Origin: Parvibaculum sp046297875
Lineage (GTDB): Bacteria; Pseudomonadota; Alphaproteobacteria; Parvibaculales; Parvibaculaceae
Assembly: GCF_046297875.1 (NCBI RefSeq)
Contig: NZ_JBKBHD010000001.1
Location: 1,364,001 to 1,428,000, forward strand
Direction: 5' to 3'
DNA: 64,000 nucleotides
The notes under the pieces are model-generated. The model was given only the letters and a program-made list of their open reading frames with translations. It was not told the origin of the DNA and ran no database searches. This document shows positions 42,472 through 51,599 of the stretch, in pieces (within the stretch, counting starts at the first letter, position 1; each line of letters starts with the position of its first letter). The translations under genes were made by a program, and so were the position numbers.

Positions 42472-44066
42472 GAATTGACAGCCTCTCGGCCCGCCTCGGT
42501 GAGGCCGCTACTGGCCAGCAGCCCAATATCTTTAAGGAATGTGATTGCGGGGCCAAGGCGCGGATTGGTGAAGACTGGACCATCCTTCTCGCGGAGCCGC
42601 AGCTTGCCGTCATCGGTCTCGATCAAGAAGGTATAGTCCCCTTGGTGGCGCAGCTTCCGTAAGGCAACCCACAGATGCCGGCGGATCACCCGCTCTTCCA
42701 GGAGTCGCTCGATGGTTTGCCCGAACGGGGCTTCGCGATGCCGATCGAGGAATCGCGTTTCACTCAGCAGCGAGCGAAAAGCTTCTGGATTGAAGCCGCC
42801 GAGTGGCTCTTTCAGGTCCGGCCCTACCAGGTCAATCCGTCGATGGAGTATGGCCAGCAGGCGAACAGCCTTTGCTGCCACCTCCCGCGTGCATATCCGC
42901 GCGTCGTCACGGCCGGCTCGAATAATCTCATTGGTCAGCGAAACCGCGGAGTCGGGATCGCTTGCATCGAAGGCGTTCGAAGCCGGCTCCAATCCCTCAA
43001 GCAGGGCCGACCAAGTTTCCGGCACAGGTGAAATTTTTGATCGAATGTCGTGCGCACAGCGCCCGATCAGTCGCTCCATTCCCAGACCAGAGGGACAATT
43101 ACCCAATGTATCGAGCGTGAACTTCAGCAGCGCCTCATGCGCGATGTGGCACAGATCATTTGCGTGATAGACCCACCATCGCGACCGCTGCACTTCGAGC
43201 GATGGATCGTCGAGGCTCAGGATGTTTCCTTGCTGATCGTGACCCGCGTAGAGCACCCATCGAACTTCATCGGCTCGGGGCTCCCGCTTAAGGAAGTCCG
43301 CCACCTTGAGGATCAGCAGGATGCTCAGCTTGCGCGAAAGGGCCCCGCTCGATGGAGTGCTGGCGCGTGACAGGAGGATGGCTTCGTAGAACTTCTGCTC
43401 CGTGCTCTCGCCGGTAATCCGTGAAGGCAGCAGGGGAGCGAGTTCATCGAGCTCGTCGTGAGTGACCGATCCAAGCTTGATCAGCCTGAAATAGAGGTCA
43501 GCCTGCGAACCGAGCGAGTGCTCGAAGGCATGAGCGAGTCCCTCCCCGAGGTCCTTGCTGGGCAGCGGGATCTCATGGTCGTCGGAGCGGTCGAAGATGC
43601 CGATCTCAAAGAGCTGGCTGCGATAGGCTGCGCCGAATGCGCCCCATGCCTGTTTCAGATAGTAGGCCTCGCTCCCAGGCTCGGCAGCCTCTTTGAAATC
43701 GATGGTGTCGCCGGACACCTCCTCGAGCGTTCGCGTGGCCCAGTCCGTTCCGGCGACGCCGGGCTCACCTCCATGGCGCGTTGCTACGAGCGCATAAAGC
43801 GCTTCAGCACGCCTGACATGCCGCTTCCAGTTGTTCGGGTCGGTATCGCCGATCTCCTTGGCATAGCGCTGCGCCAGCCAAGCATAGAGCCCGTAGTAGC
43901 GCATCCGCAGCGTCACGTTCGATATGCCGGGCAGAAGCGACTGGTAGAGATTTACGCTGCTGTTTTGCATCCCTAGCGGGTCGAGACCGTTCTTCTTCCG
44001 GTACTCGGTCCACTCGGGAAAGGCGATAAGCTCCTGCGTTTCTGCCAGCTCGTTCAATGTTCTCAA
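42468..44066 (-). CDS. 532-aa protein of unknown function coupled to the PLD-like gene (pair partner A)
   Basis: A 532-residue, mostly helical protein. The conserved-looking N-terminal block (SLLPGISNVTLRMRYYGLYAWL, about residues 43-64) resembles, in my recollection, the N-terminal pattern of DUF6361 proteins (GTSTIQTRARYF...), which are also found beside PLD-like genes; this is a memory-based analogy. The C-terminus (about 430-530) ends in TNPRLGPAITFLKDIGLLAS, possibly a winged-helix-like element. No catalytic motif, signal peptide or membrane segment is seen. It is encoded 81 bp downstream of the Fic gene and overlaps the PLD gene by 4 bp. It could be a target sensor or structural partner for the nuclease. 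Confidence 0.6.
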   Translation of the reverse strand: MRTLNELAETQELIAFPEWTEYRKKNGLDPLGMQNSSVNLYQSLLPGISNVTLRMRYYGLYAWLAQRYAKEIGDTDPNNWKRHVRRAEALYALVATRHGGEPGVAGTDWATRTLEEVSGDTIDFKEAAEPGSEAYYLKQAWGAFGAAYRSQLFEIGIFDRSDDHEIPLPSKDLGEGLAHAFEHSLGSQADLYFRLIKLGSVTHDELDELAPLLPSRITGESTEQKFYEAILLSRASTPSSGALSRKLSILLILKVADFLKREPRADEVRWVLYAGHDQQGNILSLDDPSLEVQRSRWWVYHANDLCHIAHEALLKFTLDTLGNCPSGLGMERLIGRCAHDIRSKISPVPETWSALLEGLEPASNAFDASDPDSAVSLTNEIIRAGRDDARICTREVAAKAVRLLAILHRRIDLVGPDLKEPLGGFNPEAFRSLLSETRFLDRHREAPFGQTIERLLEERVIRRHLWVALRKLRHQGDYTFLIETDDGKLRLREKDGPVFTNPRLGPAITFLKDIGLLASSGLTEAGREAVNS

Positions 44067-44147
44067 TTCCTGTTCCGAAATTCGCTCGTTCCCGATGTCT
44101 TTCCCCGTCTGCCTTCTTCGCAGGACCGGCTTCGGCAGATCTCTGAA

Positions 44148-45320
44148 TTACAGTGGTTCCGTCCCTCGACTGAGAATGCCGAGGTAGTCGCTGTAGACAT
44201 ACATCCGGCCACGTTGCTTCCCCGTCACCTCCCGCACGATGCCGAGATCCTCCAGATGCTGGATCGACTTGGCAATTGTTGGGGGCGAGATGCTCAGCCG
44301 CTGTGCCGCCGCAGGAATGCCGATGATCGGCTTCTGCTGAAGCAACTGGTGCACCCGGAGGGCGGATGCGGCCGGGCGCCCGAGATTCTCGATCCGGCGC
44401 CGATCGGCTTCGAACAGTGCGAGGATCTCGCGCGCCGCTTCGGAGGCCTGAAGAGACGTTTCGGCGATGCCGTCGAGGAAGAACTCCAGCCAAGTCTCCC
44501 AATCGCCGTGCTCGCGAACCTGCTGCAGCAGGTCGTAGTACTGGCGGCGATGCGTCTTGAAGTAGAGGCTGAGATAAAGGATCGGCTCCTTCAGGATGCC
44601 CTGCGTGCAGAGAAGGAAGGTGATCAGCAGGCGGCCGAGACGGCCGTTTCCGTCGAGAAACGGATGAATGGTCTCGAACTGCACATGGGCCAGCCCGGCC
44701 TTGATGAGGGTCGGCATTTCTGGCGTGTCGGTATGTATGAACGCCTCCAGGTCCGACATGAGGTCGAGGACGTTCTCGGGGGGCGGCGGGACGAAGAGCG
44801 CATTGCCTGGTCGCGTTCCGCCGATCCAGTTCTGGGACCGCCGGAACTCTCCCGGCTGCTTCGTGCTCCCGCGTCCCTTTTCAAGAAGGATGGCGTGGAT
44901 CTCCCGGATCAGGCGCAAGGAAAGCGGAAAGCCCTCGCGGATCCTGTCGAGGCCATGGTTCATAGCGGCGACGTAGTTGGAGACTTCCTGCACGTCGTCG
45001 AGCGGGACGCCCGGCGCTTCCTCGCTCTCGAAAAGCAGCAGGTCGGAGAGCGACGACTGCGTGCCTTCGATCTGGGACGACAGCAGCGCCTCTTTGCGGA
45101 CGTACATGTAAAGAAAGAGCGGAGTGTCGGGCAGGATGGAGGTCACGCCATCGAGTCGCCCGATCGCACGGTTCGCGTGCTCGAGGTGACGGTGGAGCCG
45201 TTCCATCCTGACTGGCGGAGACGGCGGCAAGGGTGGAGGCACGAACGCCTCTGCGCGCTCCCCCGCGGTCGAGATCGCTACGAGCCGTCCCAGGCGCGAT
45301 GGCTCCGCTGCTAACGCCAT
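44148..45320 (-). CDS. Fic family protein with N-terminal inhibitory motif and C-terminal winged helix
   Basis: About 390 residues. The Fic motif HPFLDGNGRLGR (219-230) has the catalytic His and phosphate-binding loop. An inhibitory motif SSQIEG (81-86, pattern S/TxxxEG) precedes it, making this a class II Fic protein whose AMPylation is auto-inhibited in the same chain. The C-terminal ~70 residues form a winged helix (GIPAAAQRLSISPPTIAKSIQHLEDLG). ATG 45320 is chosen because the domain starts soon after and the operator-like repeats lie immediately upstream. Autoregulation by its own winged helix is plausible. The target is unknown. It is divergent from the QatB-position gene. Confidence 0.9.
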   Translation of the reverse strand: MALAAEPSRLGRLVAISTAGERAEAFVPPPLPPSPPVRMERLHRHLEHANRAIGRLDGVTSILPDTPLFLYMYVRKEALLSSQIEGTQSSLSDLLLFESEEAPGVPLDDVQEVSNYVAAMNHGLDRIREGFPLSLRLIREIHAILLEKGRGSTKQPGEFRRSQNWIGGTRPGNALFVPPPPENVLDLMSDLEAFIHTDTPEMPTLIKAGLAHVQFETIHPFLDGNGRLGRLLITFLLCTQGILKEPILYLSLYFKTHRRQYYDLLQQVREHGDWETWLEFFLDGIAETSLQASEAAREILALFEADRRRIENLGRPAASALRVHQLLQQKPIIGIPAAAQRLSISPPTIAKSIQHLEDLGIVREVTGKQRGRMYVYSDYLGILSRGTEPL

Positions 45321-45327
45321 GGTTGAA

Positions 45328-45381
45328 AAAGGATCCTTTCCTTGGCAGACTGATTGAGAAAGGATAGCACAAAATCCTTTC
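45328..45381. promoter_or_regulatory. Operator-like AAAGGAT repeats upstream of the Fic gene
   Basis: A palindrome AAAGGATCCTTT at 45328-45339 and a perfect inverted repeat GAAAGGAT (45358-45365) / ATCCTTTC (45374-45381) with an 8-nt gap. All four half-sites share AAAGGAT. They lie directly ahead of the Fic start in the Fic/QatB-like divergent region, as expected for an autorepressor site. Confidence 0.6.
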
Positions 45382-45482
45382 TTTGTCGTGTTTCTAACGG
45401 AAGGTTCCTTGGTTTGTCGAGCGCTCATTCCCCCAGTCCGCACCGGGTCCGGTTCGGGCGCACCCTCTGAGCCGGTGGCGCG

Positions 45483-46268
45483 ATGGGACATCAGCGCCTC
45501 GGCAAACTGCCCACCCACCGATACTTGCCGGACATCGTCAGGTATCTGGTGAAGGGCGGCACGCCCACAGCACCTATAGTGGAACAGATCACCGAAGTGG
45601 GCAGGGATGCGCTGAAGCGTGCGCTGAAGGACCCTGTCTTCGTAGAAGCGCTGTGGTTGCTCATCAGGTTGCCGCAGGCCGCTGCGTCGAAGGATTTCGC
45701 GGCGGCTCTCGCCGAGATCGGCATGGGCCCGAAACGGCCGACTTCAGTGGCGGAACTGATGGTTGCCTTCGACAATACGCTCGAGCGAGTGCAGCGGCGC
45801 GAACATCGGGATGCCACGGACCTTGGCGAGATCGCCCGTCAGGCGGCCCTCACCGCGCTCGGCGATGCTGTGCGAGCCGGGATGCCGATGTGGTCGCCGA
45901 CGGCGGATGATGTGCAGGCTTCTGTGGCTATGCTGAGGTCCCCGGAGAAGTTCGGTTCTCTGGCCCACCACTTCCACGCAAATACCGTGGAGCGCGTCAT
46001 CCACTATTACGTCGATCGGAACCTTCATGAGCTCGTCGGCGCCGATCGCGTTGTCTCGTCCATTCAGGATCTCGCTACATACGATTCAGCGATACGCCGC
46101 CATTGCATGGAAGCCGCGCTCATCATGCGCGCCTTCGCCAGGGACTGGCTCGGCAAGAACCAGTACCGGGACGGCAAGGACATATCGAAGAACGAGGCAA
46201 TAAAGTTCTCGGCCTACGCCGTCCGGAAGATCAGTATCGAGCTCAAGAACAGGAAGGGGCCAAAGTGA
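45483..46268 (+). CDS. Hypothetical protein in the QatB position upstream of a QatC-like remnant
   Basis: A 261-residue helical protein with no recognised domain. Residues 1-110 include VEQITEVGRDALKRALKDPVFVEALWLLIRLPQ read as amphipathic helices; the second half has NTVERVIHYYVDRNLHELVG and CMEAALIMRAFARDWLGKN. Its GTGA junction with the following QueC/QatC-like frame shows that the two were a translationally coupled unit. In Qat-type defence loci a helical QatB precedes QatC, so a similar partnership is likely, but I do not recognise QatB sequence features. The partner is broken, so this gene may be an orphan. Its reading frame is intact. Confidence 0.6.
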   Translation: MGHQRLGKLPTHRYLPDIVRYLVKGGTPTAPIVEQITEVGRDALKRALKDPVFVEALWLLIRLPQAAASKDFAAALAEIGMGPKRPTSVAELMVAFDNTLERVQRREHRDATDLGEIARQAALTALGDAVRAGMPMWSPTADDVQASVAMLRSPEKFGSLAHHFHANTVERVIHYYVDRNLHELVGADRVVSSIQDLATYDSAIRRHCMEAALIMRAFARDWLGKNQYRDGKDISKNEAIKFSAYAVRKISIELKNRKGPK

Positions 46269-47502
46269 AACGGTGCCTGATTGAATGTGGCGTGCGGCAG
46301 GCATCCGAAGAGGGCGCTCTCGCGATGAACGTGAGCGACCCCGGCAAGAACGTCAATCTGAGGATCGAATCCATCAGCCGCGCGATGGTCGGGAATATCC
46401 CTAACCTTCTCATCGATCTCTTGGAGATCGCCGCATACGTCTACTGCGTCGATCAGCGAATCAAGCGCGGGACTGAGATGCTCATGGACTACGGGAAGGA
46501 TTGGCGCCGCAGCCTGACCTTCTCGATCCCTGTGCGCCATCCCGAGGTCTGGAATGGAGAAGAGGTTCAGGAGCTGCTGGTCAAAACCCTCGGCTTCCTC
46601 TCCGACGACAGCTATGCATTCCGCTTCCGCAAGGCGGAAGCGCCGGTTCAGCCGCGCGATCCCTACTTCCACGAACTCCTCGATGCTTTCCAGGAGAACG
46701 ACGAGGTGGCGCTGTTCTCGGGCGTCGTCGATTCCCTTGCCGGCGCGACCTGGATCGGCACGACGCCCGCGGTGCTGCAGAACATGGCGCTGCTTGGTGT
46801 CGGCACCACCGCCGATGCCGCCAATCCGTTCTCGGCCAAGCTCAACGCCGCGCATTGGACGGCGAAGACCGTGGCCGAGGGGGGTACAGGCGATCTGTTC
46901 TACACCATGAACAGGGAGGCTGCCGGAGACGATCTCGGGCTGACCCTTCAGACCGGCTTCGTGACCAAGGCGCTGGTGGGGCTGTTTGGCTCCGACAGGT
47001 TCCGGCTGGCGGTTTCGGCCGACGGCAGCACCTTCTTCGACGGCCTCAGCGTGGACAACACCACCGGCATCGTCGACCAGCCCCGGCTGCCGCGGTTCAA
47101 GGCTTGGACGAATTACGACAACTACGTCGGCGTCGGGACCTGGACCAAGATCGGCCTCAACAACACCGACTATAACGATCAGGGCGCGTTCGACGCCGCG
47201 AACAACCATTTCGTGGCGCCAGTGGACGGCACCTATCTCTTCGGCGCGACGCTGCTCTACAAGATCAACGCCAGCACCACGGCCCGCATGAGCGGACGGC
47301 TCGTCCTGAACGGGACCACCGAAATCCGCGGCTCCTCGGCGAAATCTCAGCCACCCACGTCTCGCTCGCCACCGCGATCTGGCTGCAGACCATGGTGCCG
47401 CTGACCGCGGGCGATACCGTCGAGCTGCAGGGGTATTTCCGGGTCGCGGACGGCTACTTCGCCGCCGATCACACGTCCTTCTGGGGCTGCAAGGTCGGTT
47501 AA
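46265..47502 (+). pseudogene. QatC/QueC-like N-terminal fragment fused to the 3' part of a phage DUF2793-type tail gene
   Basis: The 5' part (GTG 46265 to about 46745) encodes the start of a QueC-like protein with an N-terminal extension, as in QatC, ending in the PP-loop region VALFSGVVDSLAG. The expected SGGxDS is changed to SGVVDS. From about 46746 the same frame continues as a different protein: GVGTTADAANPFSAKL and SADGSTFFDGLSVDNTTG, then a C1q-like tail (FVAPVDGTYLFGATL), typical of alphaproteobacterial phage DUF2793 proteins. Near 47336 one base is missing, and the true C-terminus continues in another frame to TAA 47500-47502. It is therefore a deletion chimera with a frameshift, not a functional synthase. 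Confidence 0.75.
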
Positions 47503-47547
47503 ATTCACGCGACGCTGACGGTACCGTTCCCCCCGTAGTCGCACCCT

Positions 47548-48498
47548 TCAGAATTGGCCTGACGCATCGCCCGCCACATCCTGGTTTGCCTCCCAATCCG
47601 CGTAATTGCGTCCGTCTGGGAGCTTCCAAAGGATCCGGCCATTGGCGCTCGCACCAATGACGGCCGCAGCCGCGGCAGAGGCAGACGTGAAGCTGTAGGC
47701 GCTTGTGAAGACAAAAAAATCGCCTTCCTCGCGGAGGACGCCCTTCTCGACCAGGGTGTTCCGGAGCGTGACCGTCCCTCTCGGTATCGTTCGCGTCGTC
47801 CGGACCCTTGCCCTCGAACCTGCTGTGACGACGAAATCTCCGGACGGCCCGAGCTCCATTTCAGCTTCGAACCCCTCTCCCCGGAAGAAGAATCGAGGGC
47901 TCCCGAAAGGAGCAGCGTCGGAAGGATCATCGTCGACCGGAATCGCTTCAGCCGCTCGCCCGCGGATTTTACGAAACAGATCCCAGCCGAGGGCTCCAAC
48001 CAGCGTTTTCGTCTGATCCACGAACTCGTCCATGGCTGCGCGGTCGGGGAGCGGTAGCTTGCCCGCGTCGTCAGACGGCGTGCGCGTGTTGGGCAGGGTC
48101 CAGCGAGGATTGCTAACAACGCCCCGGATCAGGCAGGCTTCGACATAACGCGCGTGGCTCTTGGTCAGGTTCTCGTCCTTGCTGATCAGCACGACCGTGT
48201 CGGTCCAGAAGCCTTTGGCATCGCGACCCGCCTCATTCGAGTTGTGATACGATAGTCGAGCGCCGACACCTTCGGACTCGCCGATATATGAAAGCTGCCG
48301 GTCCTGCGCGTCTTCATCGGCCCCGATCAGGATGTAGACTCCTGGCCGTTCGATCTCGGGGAAAGCCTCACGAACCCGCCGAAGCTGGTTGCGCCGGAAG
48401 GCGATCGCCTGGATCGTCGACATCGAGATTTGTGCCACTCGTATGCCATTCGGATCGCCGTCGAGTAGGAAGATATTGATCGAGCGGGGCTTCATCAC
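47548..48498 (-). CDS. GIY-YIG nuclease family protein with C-terminal DUF4357
   Basis: About 316 residues. The GIY-YIG domain covers about 45-145 (PGVYILIGADE, LSYIGESEGVGARLSYH). DUF4357 is at the C-terminus (SASAAAAAVIGASANGRILW). This pairing is common in small proteins near restriction genes. The start is either GTG 48498, giving a GTGA overlap with the res stop, or the next codon ATG 48495; both imply coupling to res. It is the last gene of the type III restriction operon. It could add a nicking activity, but its role is not established. A Glu later in the domain would be the metal ligand (VEACLIRGV). Confidence 0.85.
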   Translation of the reverse strand: MMKPRSINIFLLDGDPNGIRVAQISMSTIQAIAFRRNQLRRVREAFPEIERPGVYILIGADEDAQDRQLSYIGESEGVGARLSYHNSNEAGRDAKGFWTDTVVLISKDENLTKSHARYVEACLIRGVVSNPRWTLPNTRTPSDDAGKLPLPDRAAMDEFVDQTKTLVGALGWDLFRKIRGRAAEAIPVDDDPSDAAPFGSPRFFFRGEGFEAEMELGPSGDFVVTAGSRARVRTTRTIPRGTVTLRNTLVEKGVLREEGDFFVFTSAYSFTSASAAAAAVIGASANGRILWKLPDGRNYADWEANQDVAGDASGQF

Positions 48499-51400
48499 GC
48501 CGCACGCCCGACCAAGTCCATTAGCTTGCCGTAGTCGGTAACAACGTCGTACTTCACGCGATCAGCTGTGATGTGCTTACTGATCTCGTCGAAAAACTTG
48601 CGAGCGCATTCGATCTTCGTCTTCTCAACCTCGCGTAGCTTCATTGTAGACATCGTGCCTTTGGTCTCGGCGACGAAGTAGATGTGCCGCACGCTACCAG
48701 CCTTGAAGGATATCGCCCAATCGGGGTTGTAGTCCCCGACCGGAGTCGGGATCAGGAATCCACGTGGGAGTTTGGCATAGACAACGACCTCGCTGCTTGT
48801 ATCCAGCTCTTTCACGAAATCTCTTTCGACATCGGAATCGGTGATCGCATAGTCGTAGACGTGGTTCTTGAGCTTCGCCGTGGCTCGGGAGAAATCCTGG
48901 CCGGTCTGGTTAGCAGTGAAAATGTCGACGTCGTATCGCTCATCAACTTCGTCGTAGGCCAGACGCTCGATCACCATGGCCGCCTTCTGCTCGGCGATGA
49001 TACGCGAGGCCTCGGAGATAAAGTGCTCGGGGTTCTTCGTGAACTGTTCGAAAACTGCAGGCGCGATCTGGCCTAGGATGGTCGCCGTCGTGTCTCGTGT
49101 CAGCTGTGCGTTCTCGGCCACCTTCCCCACGAGGTCGTACTTCACGAGGGAATGGATTGAGTCCCCGCGCTCGGTCGTCGTGTTGGTGACCGAGAAGCCG
49201 TCGCCGCTGCGAAGCTGGCCGTCGGTCAACCCGTCGTTTTGTACGCCGACCTGAACGGTGTACTGCAAGGGGGTGACCCGCAGCTGGCTGTCCAGCGCGC
49301 TGACACACTTCCGGATCAGCTCCGCTGAGTCGAACTCAACCCGATAGACCGCCTTGCGGTTGATCCGCGCCCAGAGCTCCTGGAACTCCTTCTTCTCGAA
49401 ATTCGCATTGAGAGGATTGGTCTTAGGCTTTCGGCCGTCATCGACCTTGGGCAGTTGTGCGTCGCTGAAGACGCTGTCGATGAGCTGGAACACCTGCTCG
49501 GCGTGCAGCTTCAGTTCCTCGGGCAAGTCGGCCAGTTTCCCCGCCGCCTTGGCCTCGTGGTAGGCGTCGGCGATCTGGTCCGCATCGTCGGTGTAGTCAT
49601 TCTTCACCAGATAGCGGTAGATCTGCTTGGCCATGGCGGCAGTTACTTCAACCGGGCCATGCTCGGTCGCGAGTGTCTTGCCCGTGAAGTACTCCTCGGT
49701 TGCCTGCCGCGGACGCGACGAGAGAGTCTCCGCGATCTCCTTCTGGAGCCCGGCCACGAAGTCTTTGTAGCTCTCGCTTGCTACGACGGTCAGCACGTTG
49801 ATGTCATGCACCACCGCCGGGTGGTCCATCCTGTCCCCGTGCTGATCGACGCTCAGCCGCAGGCCACGCCCCACTTCTTGGCGGCGCGAAATGGTGTTGT
49901 CGCTGTGCTTCAGCATGCACATGACGAAGACGTTCGGGTTGTCCCACCCCTCCCGGAGCGCCGAGTGTGAGAAGATGAACCGGGTGGGTTCGGCAAAGGA
50001 AAGAAGGCGCTCCTTGTCCTTCAGGATCAGGTCGTAGGCATCCACGTCGTCGGAATCGACAGAGCGGGCGCCAACGGCGGGGTCTTTCAGGCGGTTCGTC
50101 TTCTTGTCGATCGAGAAGTAGCCGTTGTGGGTCTTGCCCGGGTCGATGCCCGCGAGATACTTCCGGTACGCCTCGTTGTCGATCGCGAGCTCCGAGAGGT
50201 ACTCGTCCTTCAGCAACTCGTACTCTTCCTCGAAAACCCGCGCGTACTCACCGTTAGCGTCGGCCTGGTCATAGTCCCGGTACTTCACCACCTCGTCGAT
50301 GAAGAACAGCGACAGGACCTTGATGCCCTGTGCGAACAGCTGCTTTTCCTTGTCCAGGTGTGCCTTAATCGTCTCGCGGATCTGAATGCGGCGGATGTCG
50401 CGCTCGGAGACGTCGCCGTTCGCTTCACCAGCGCGCAGCACTTCGCCATTCGTGAATTCGACCGTGTCGTTGACGGCGTCGATCTGGCTGATCGTGAAGC
50501 CTCGATACTGATCCAGCCCGCCCGACTTCACGAACAAGTCATCGCGGAACTCAAGGCGCTTCAGCTGCCGTTTGATTTCACCCGATGCCAGCTTCACCTC
50601 GATCTCGATCCGCGCTACGGGGGCCTTCTTCGAGATTTCGATGCCCTCGAGGTAGAGATAAGCGTTGGTGCCGGCCAGCCCGCGGGTCTGGATGCCGCGT
50701 ACTGCGATCTTCTTGACCAGCTTCTGGTTGTAGGCGTCCAGCGCGTCCAGCCGGTGAACGCGGTTGTGCTGGGTCCGGTGGGTCGCAGAATAGCGCATGA
50801 TGAACAGCGGCTTAAACTTTGGCAGCGCCTCCATCGTCGCCGCGCCTTCCATCTTCTGCGGCTCGTCCAGGATCAGGATCGGCCGGTTAGAGGCGATCAC
50901 GTCGATGGGCCTGCGCGACTGGAAGTCGTCCAGCTCCTCGTAGATTCGCCGGTTGTCGGCCCCGCGCGCGTTGAATGCCTGGATGTTCATCACCATCACG
51001 TTGATCCCGGCGTCGGACGAAAAGCTCTCCAGCTCGTGCAGGCGCTTGGAATTGTAGATGAAGAACCGCGCCTTCTTGCCGTAGCTTTCGGTGAAATGGT
51101 CAGCCGTGATCTGCAGCGACTTGTAGACACCCTCGCGGATCGCGATCGACGGCACCATGATGATGAACTTCGACCAGCCGTGCCGCTTGTTCATCTCAAA
51201 AATCGACTTGATGTAGCAGTATGTCTTTCCCGTGCCGGTCTCCATTTCGACGTCGAGGTGAACCCGGGTCGCGGCCAGCGCGTCGCGCTTGTAGGTGGCC
51301 GCGACGGGCACGCGCTCGCCCTGGGCGTTGAAGTTGGTGAAGTCCGTCAGCGACTGCGAGACGGGCAGGTTCTGCCGTCGTTGGACGGATCGGATGTTCT

Positions 51401-51590
51401 CCAGGATCTGCACGTCGGTCAGGGCGAGGTCGGCGTTCTTGAAGCCTTCCTCGAAGGCGCTGGCTTGCGCTTTGCGGCCGGGGTCGATGCGGTAGGTCAG
51501 GCCAGAGGTCATGGGCTGGCCGGCGAAGCAGTCGACCACATCGTTGACGGCATTGGTCTGATAGGGTTGAACCTTGAACTTGAGCTTCAT
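48495..51590 (-). CDS. res: Type III restriction enzyme, Res subunit
   Basis: A 1031-residue SF2 helicase-nuclease. Walker A METGTGKT at 116-123, Walker B DEPQ at 242-245 (the typical type III variant), motif III SATH, motif V region REGWDNPNVF and motif VI RRQEVGRGLRL. The C-terminal nuclease is visible as PDWAISF...AETKG (PD...ExK). With Mod it forms the complex that translocates or slides from unmethylated sites and cuts when two complexes meet head to head. It starts 9 bp after mod. All key motifs are intact, so it is probably active. Confidence 0.95.
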   Translation of the reverse strand: MKLKFKVQPYQTNAVNDVVDCFAGQPMTSGLTYRIDPGRKAQASAFEEGFKNADLALTDVQILENIRSVQRRQNLPVSQSLTDFTNFNAQGERVPVAATYKRDALAATRVHLDVEMETGTGKTYCYIKSIFEMNKRHGWSKFIIMVPSIAIREGVYKSLQITADHFTESYGKKARFFIYNSKRLHELESFSSDAGINVMVMNIQAFNARGADNRRIYEELDDFQSRRPIDVIASNRPILILDEPQKMEGAATMEALPKFKPLFIMRYSATHRTQHNRVHRLDALDAYNQKLVKKIAVRGIQTRGLAGTNAYLYLEGIEISKKAPVARIEIEVKLASGEIKRQLKRLEFRDDLFVKSGGLDQYRGFTISQIDAVNDTVEFTNGEVLRAGEANGDVSERDIRRIQIRETIKAHLDKEKQLFAQGIKVLSLFFIDEVVKYRDYDQADANGEYARVFEEEYELLKDEYLSELAIDNEAYRKYLAGIDPGKTHNGYFSIDKKTNRLKDPAVGARSVDSDDVDAYDLILKDKERLLSFAEPTRFIFSHSALREGWDNPNVFVMCMLKHSDNTISRRQEVGRGLRLSVDQHGDRMDHPAVVHDINVLTVVASESYKDFVAGLQKEIAETLSSRPRQATEEYFTGKTLATEHGPVEVTAAMAKQIYRYLVKNDYTDDADQIADAYHEAKAAGKLADLPEELKLHAEQVFQLIDSVFSDAQLPKVDDGRKPKTNPLNANFEKKEFQELWARINRKAVYRVEFDSAELIRKCVSALDSQLRVTPLQYTVQVGVQNDGLTDGQLRSGDGFSVTNTTTERGDSIHSLVKYDLVGKVAENAQLTRDTTATILGQIAPAVFEQFTKNPEHFISEASRIIAEQKAAMVIERLAYDEVDERYDVDIFTANQTGQDFSRATAKLKNHVYDYAITDSDVERDFVKELDTSSEVVVYAKLPRGFLIPTPVGDYNPDWAISFKAGSVRHIYFVAETKGTMSTMKLREVEKTKIECARKFFDEISKHITADRVKYDVVTDYGKLMDLVGRAA

Positions 51591-51599
51591 GGTGCGCCC

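Noticed and set aside
45483..47502. Functional Qat system
   Set aside because: The QatC-like gene is truncated with an altered PP-loop; no QatA ATPase or QatD TatD-type nuclease in the window.
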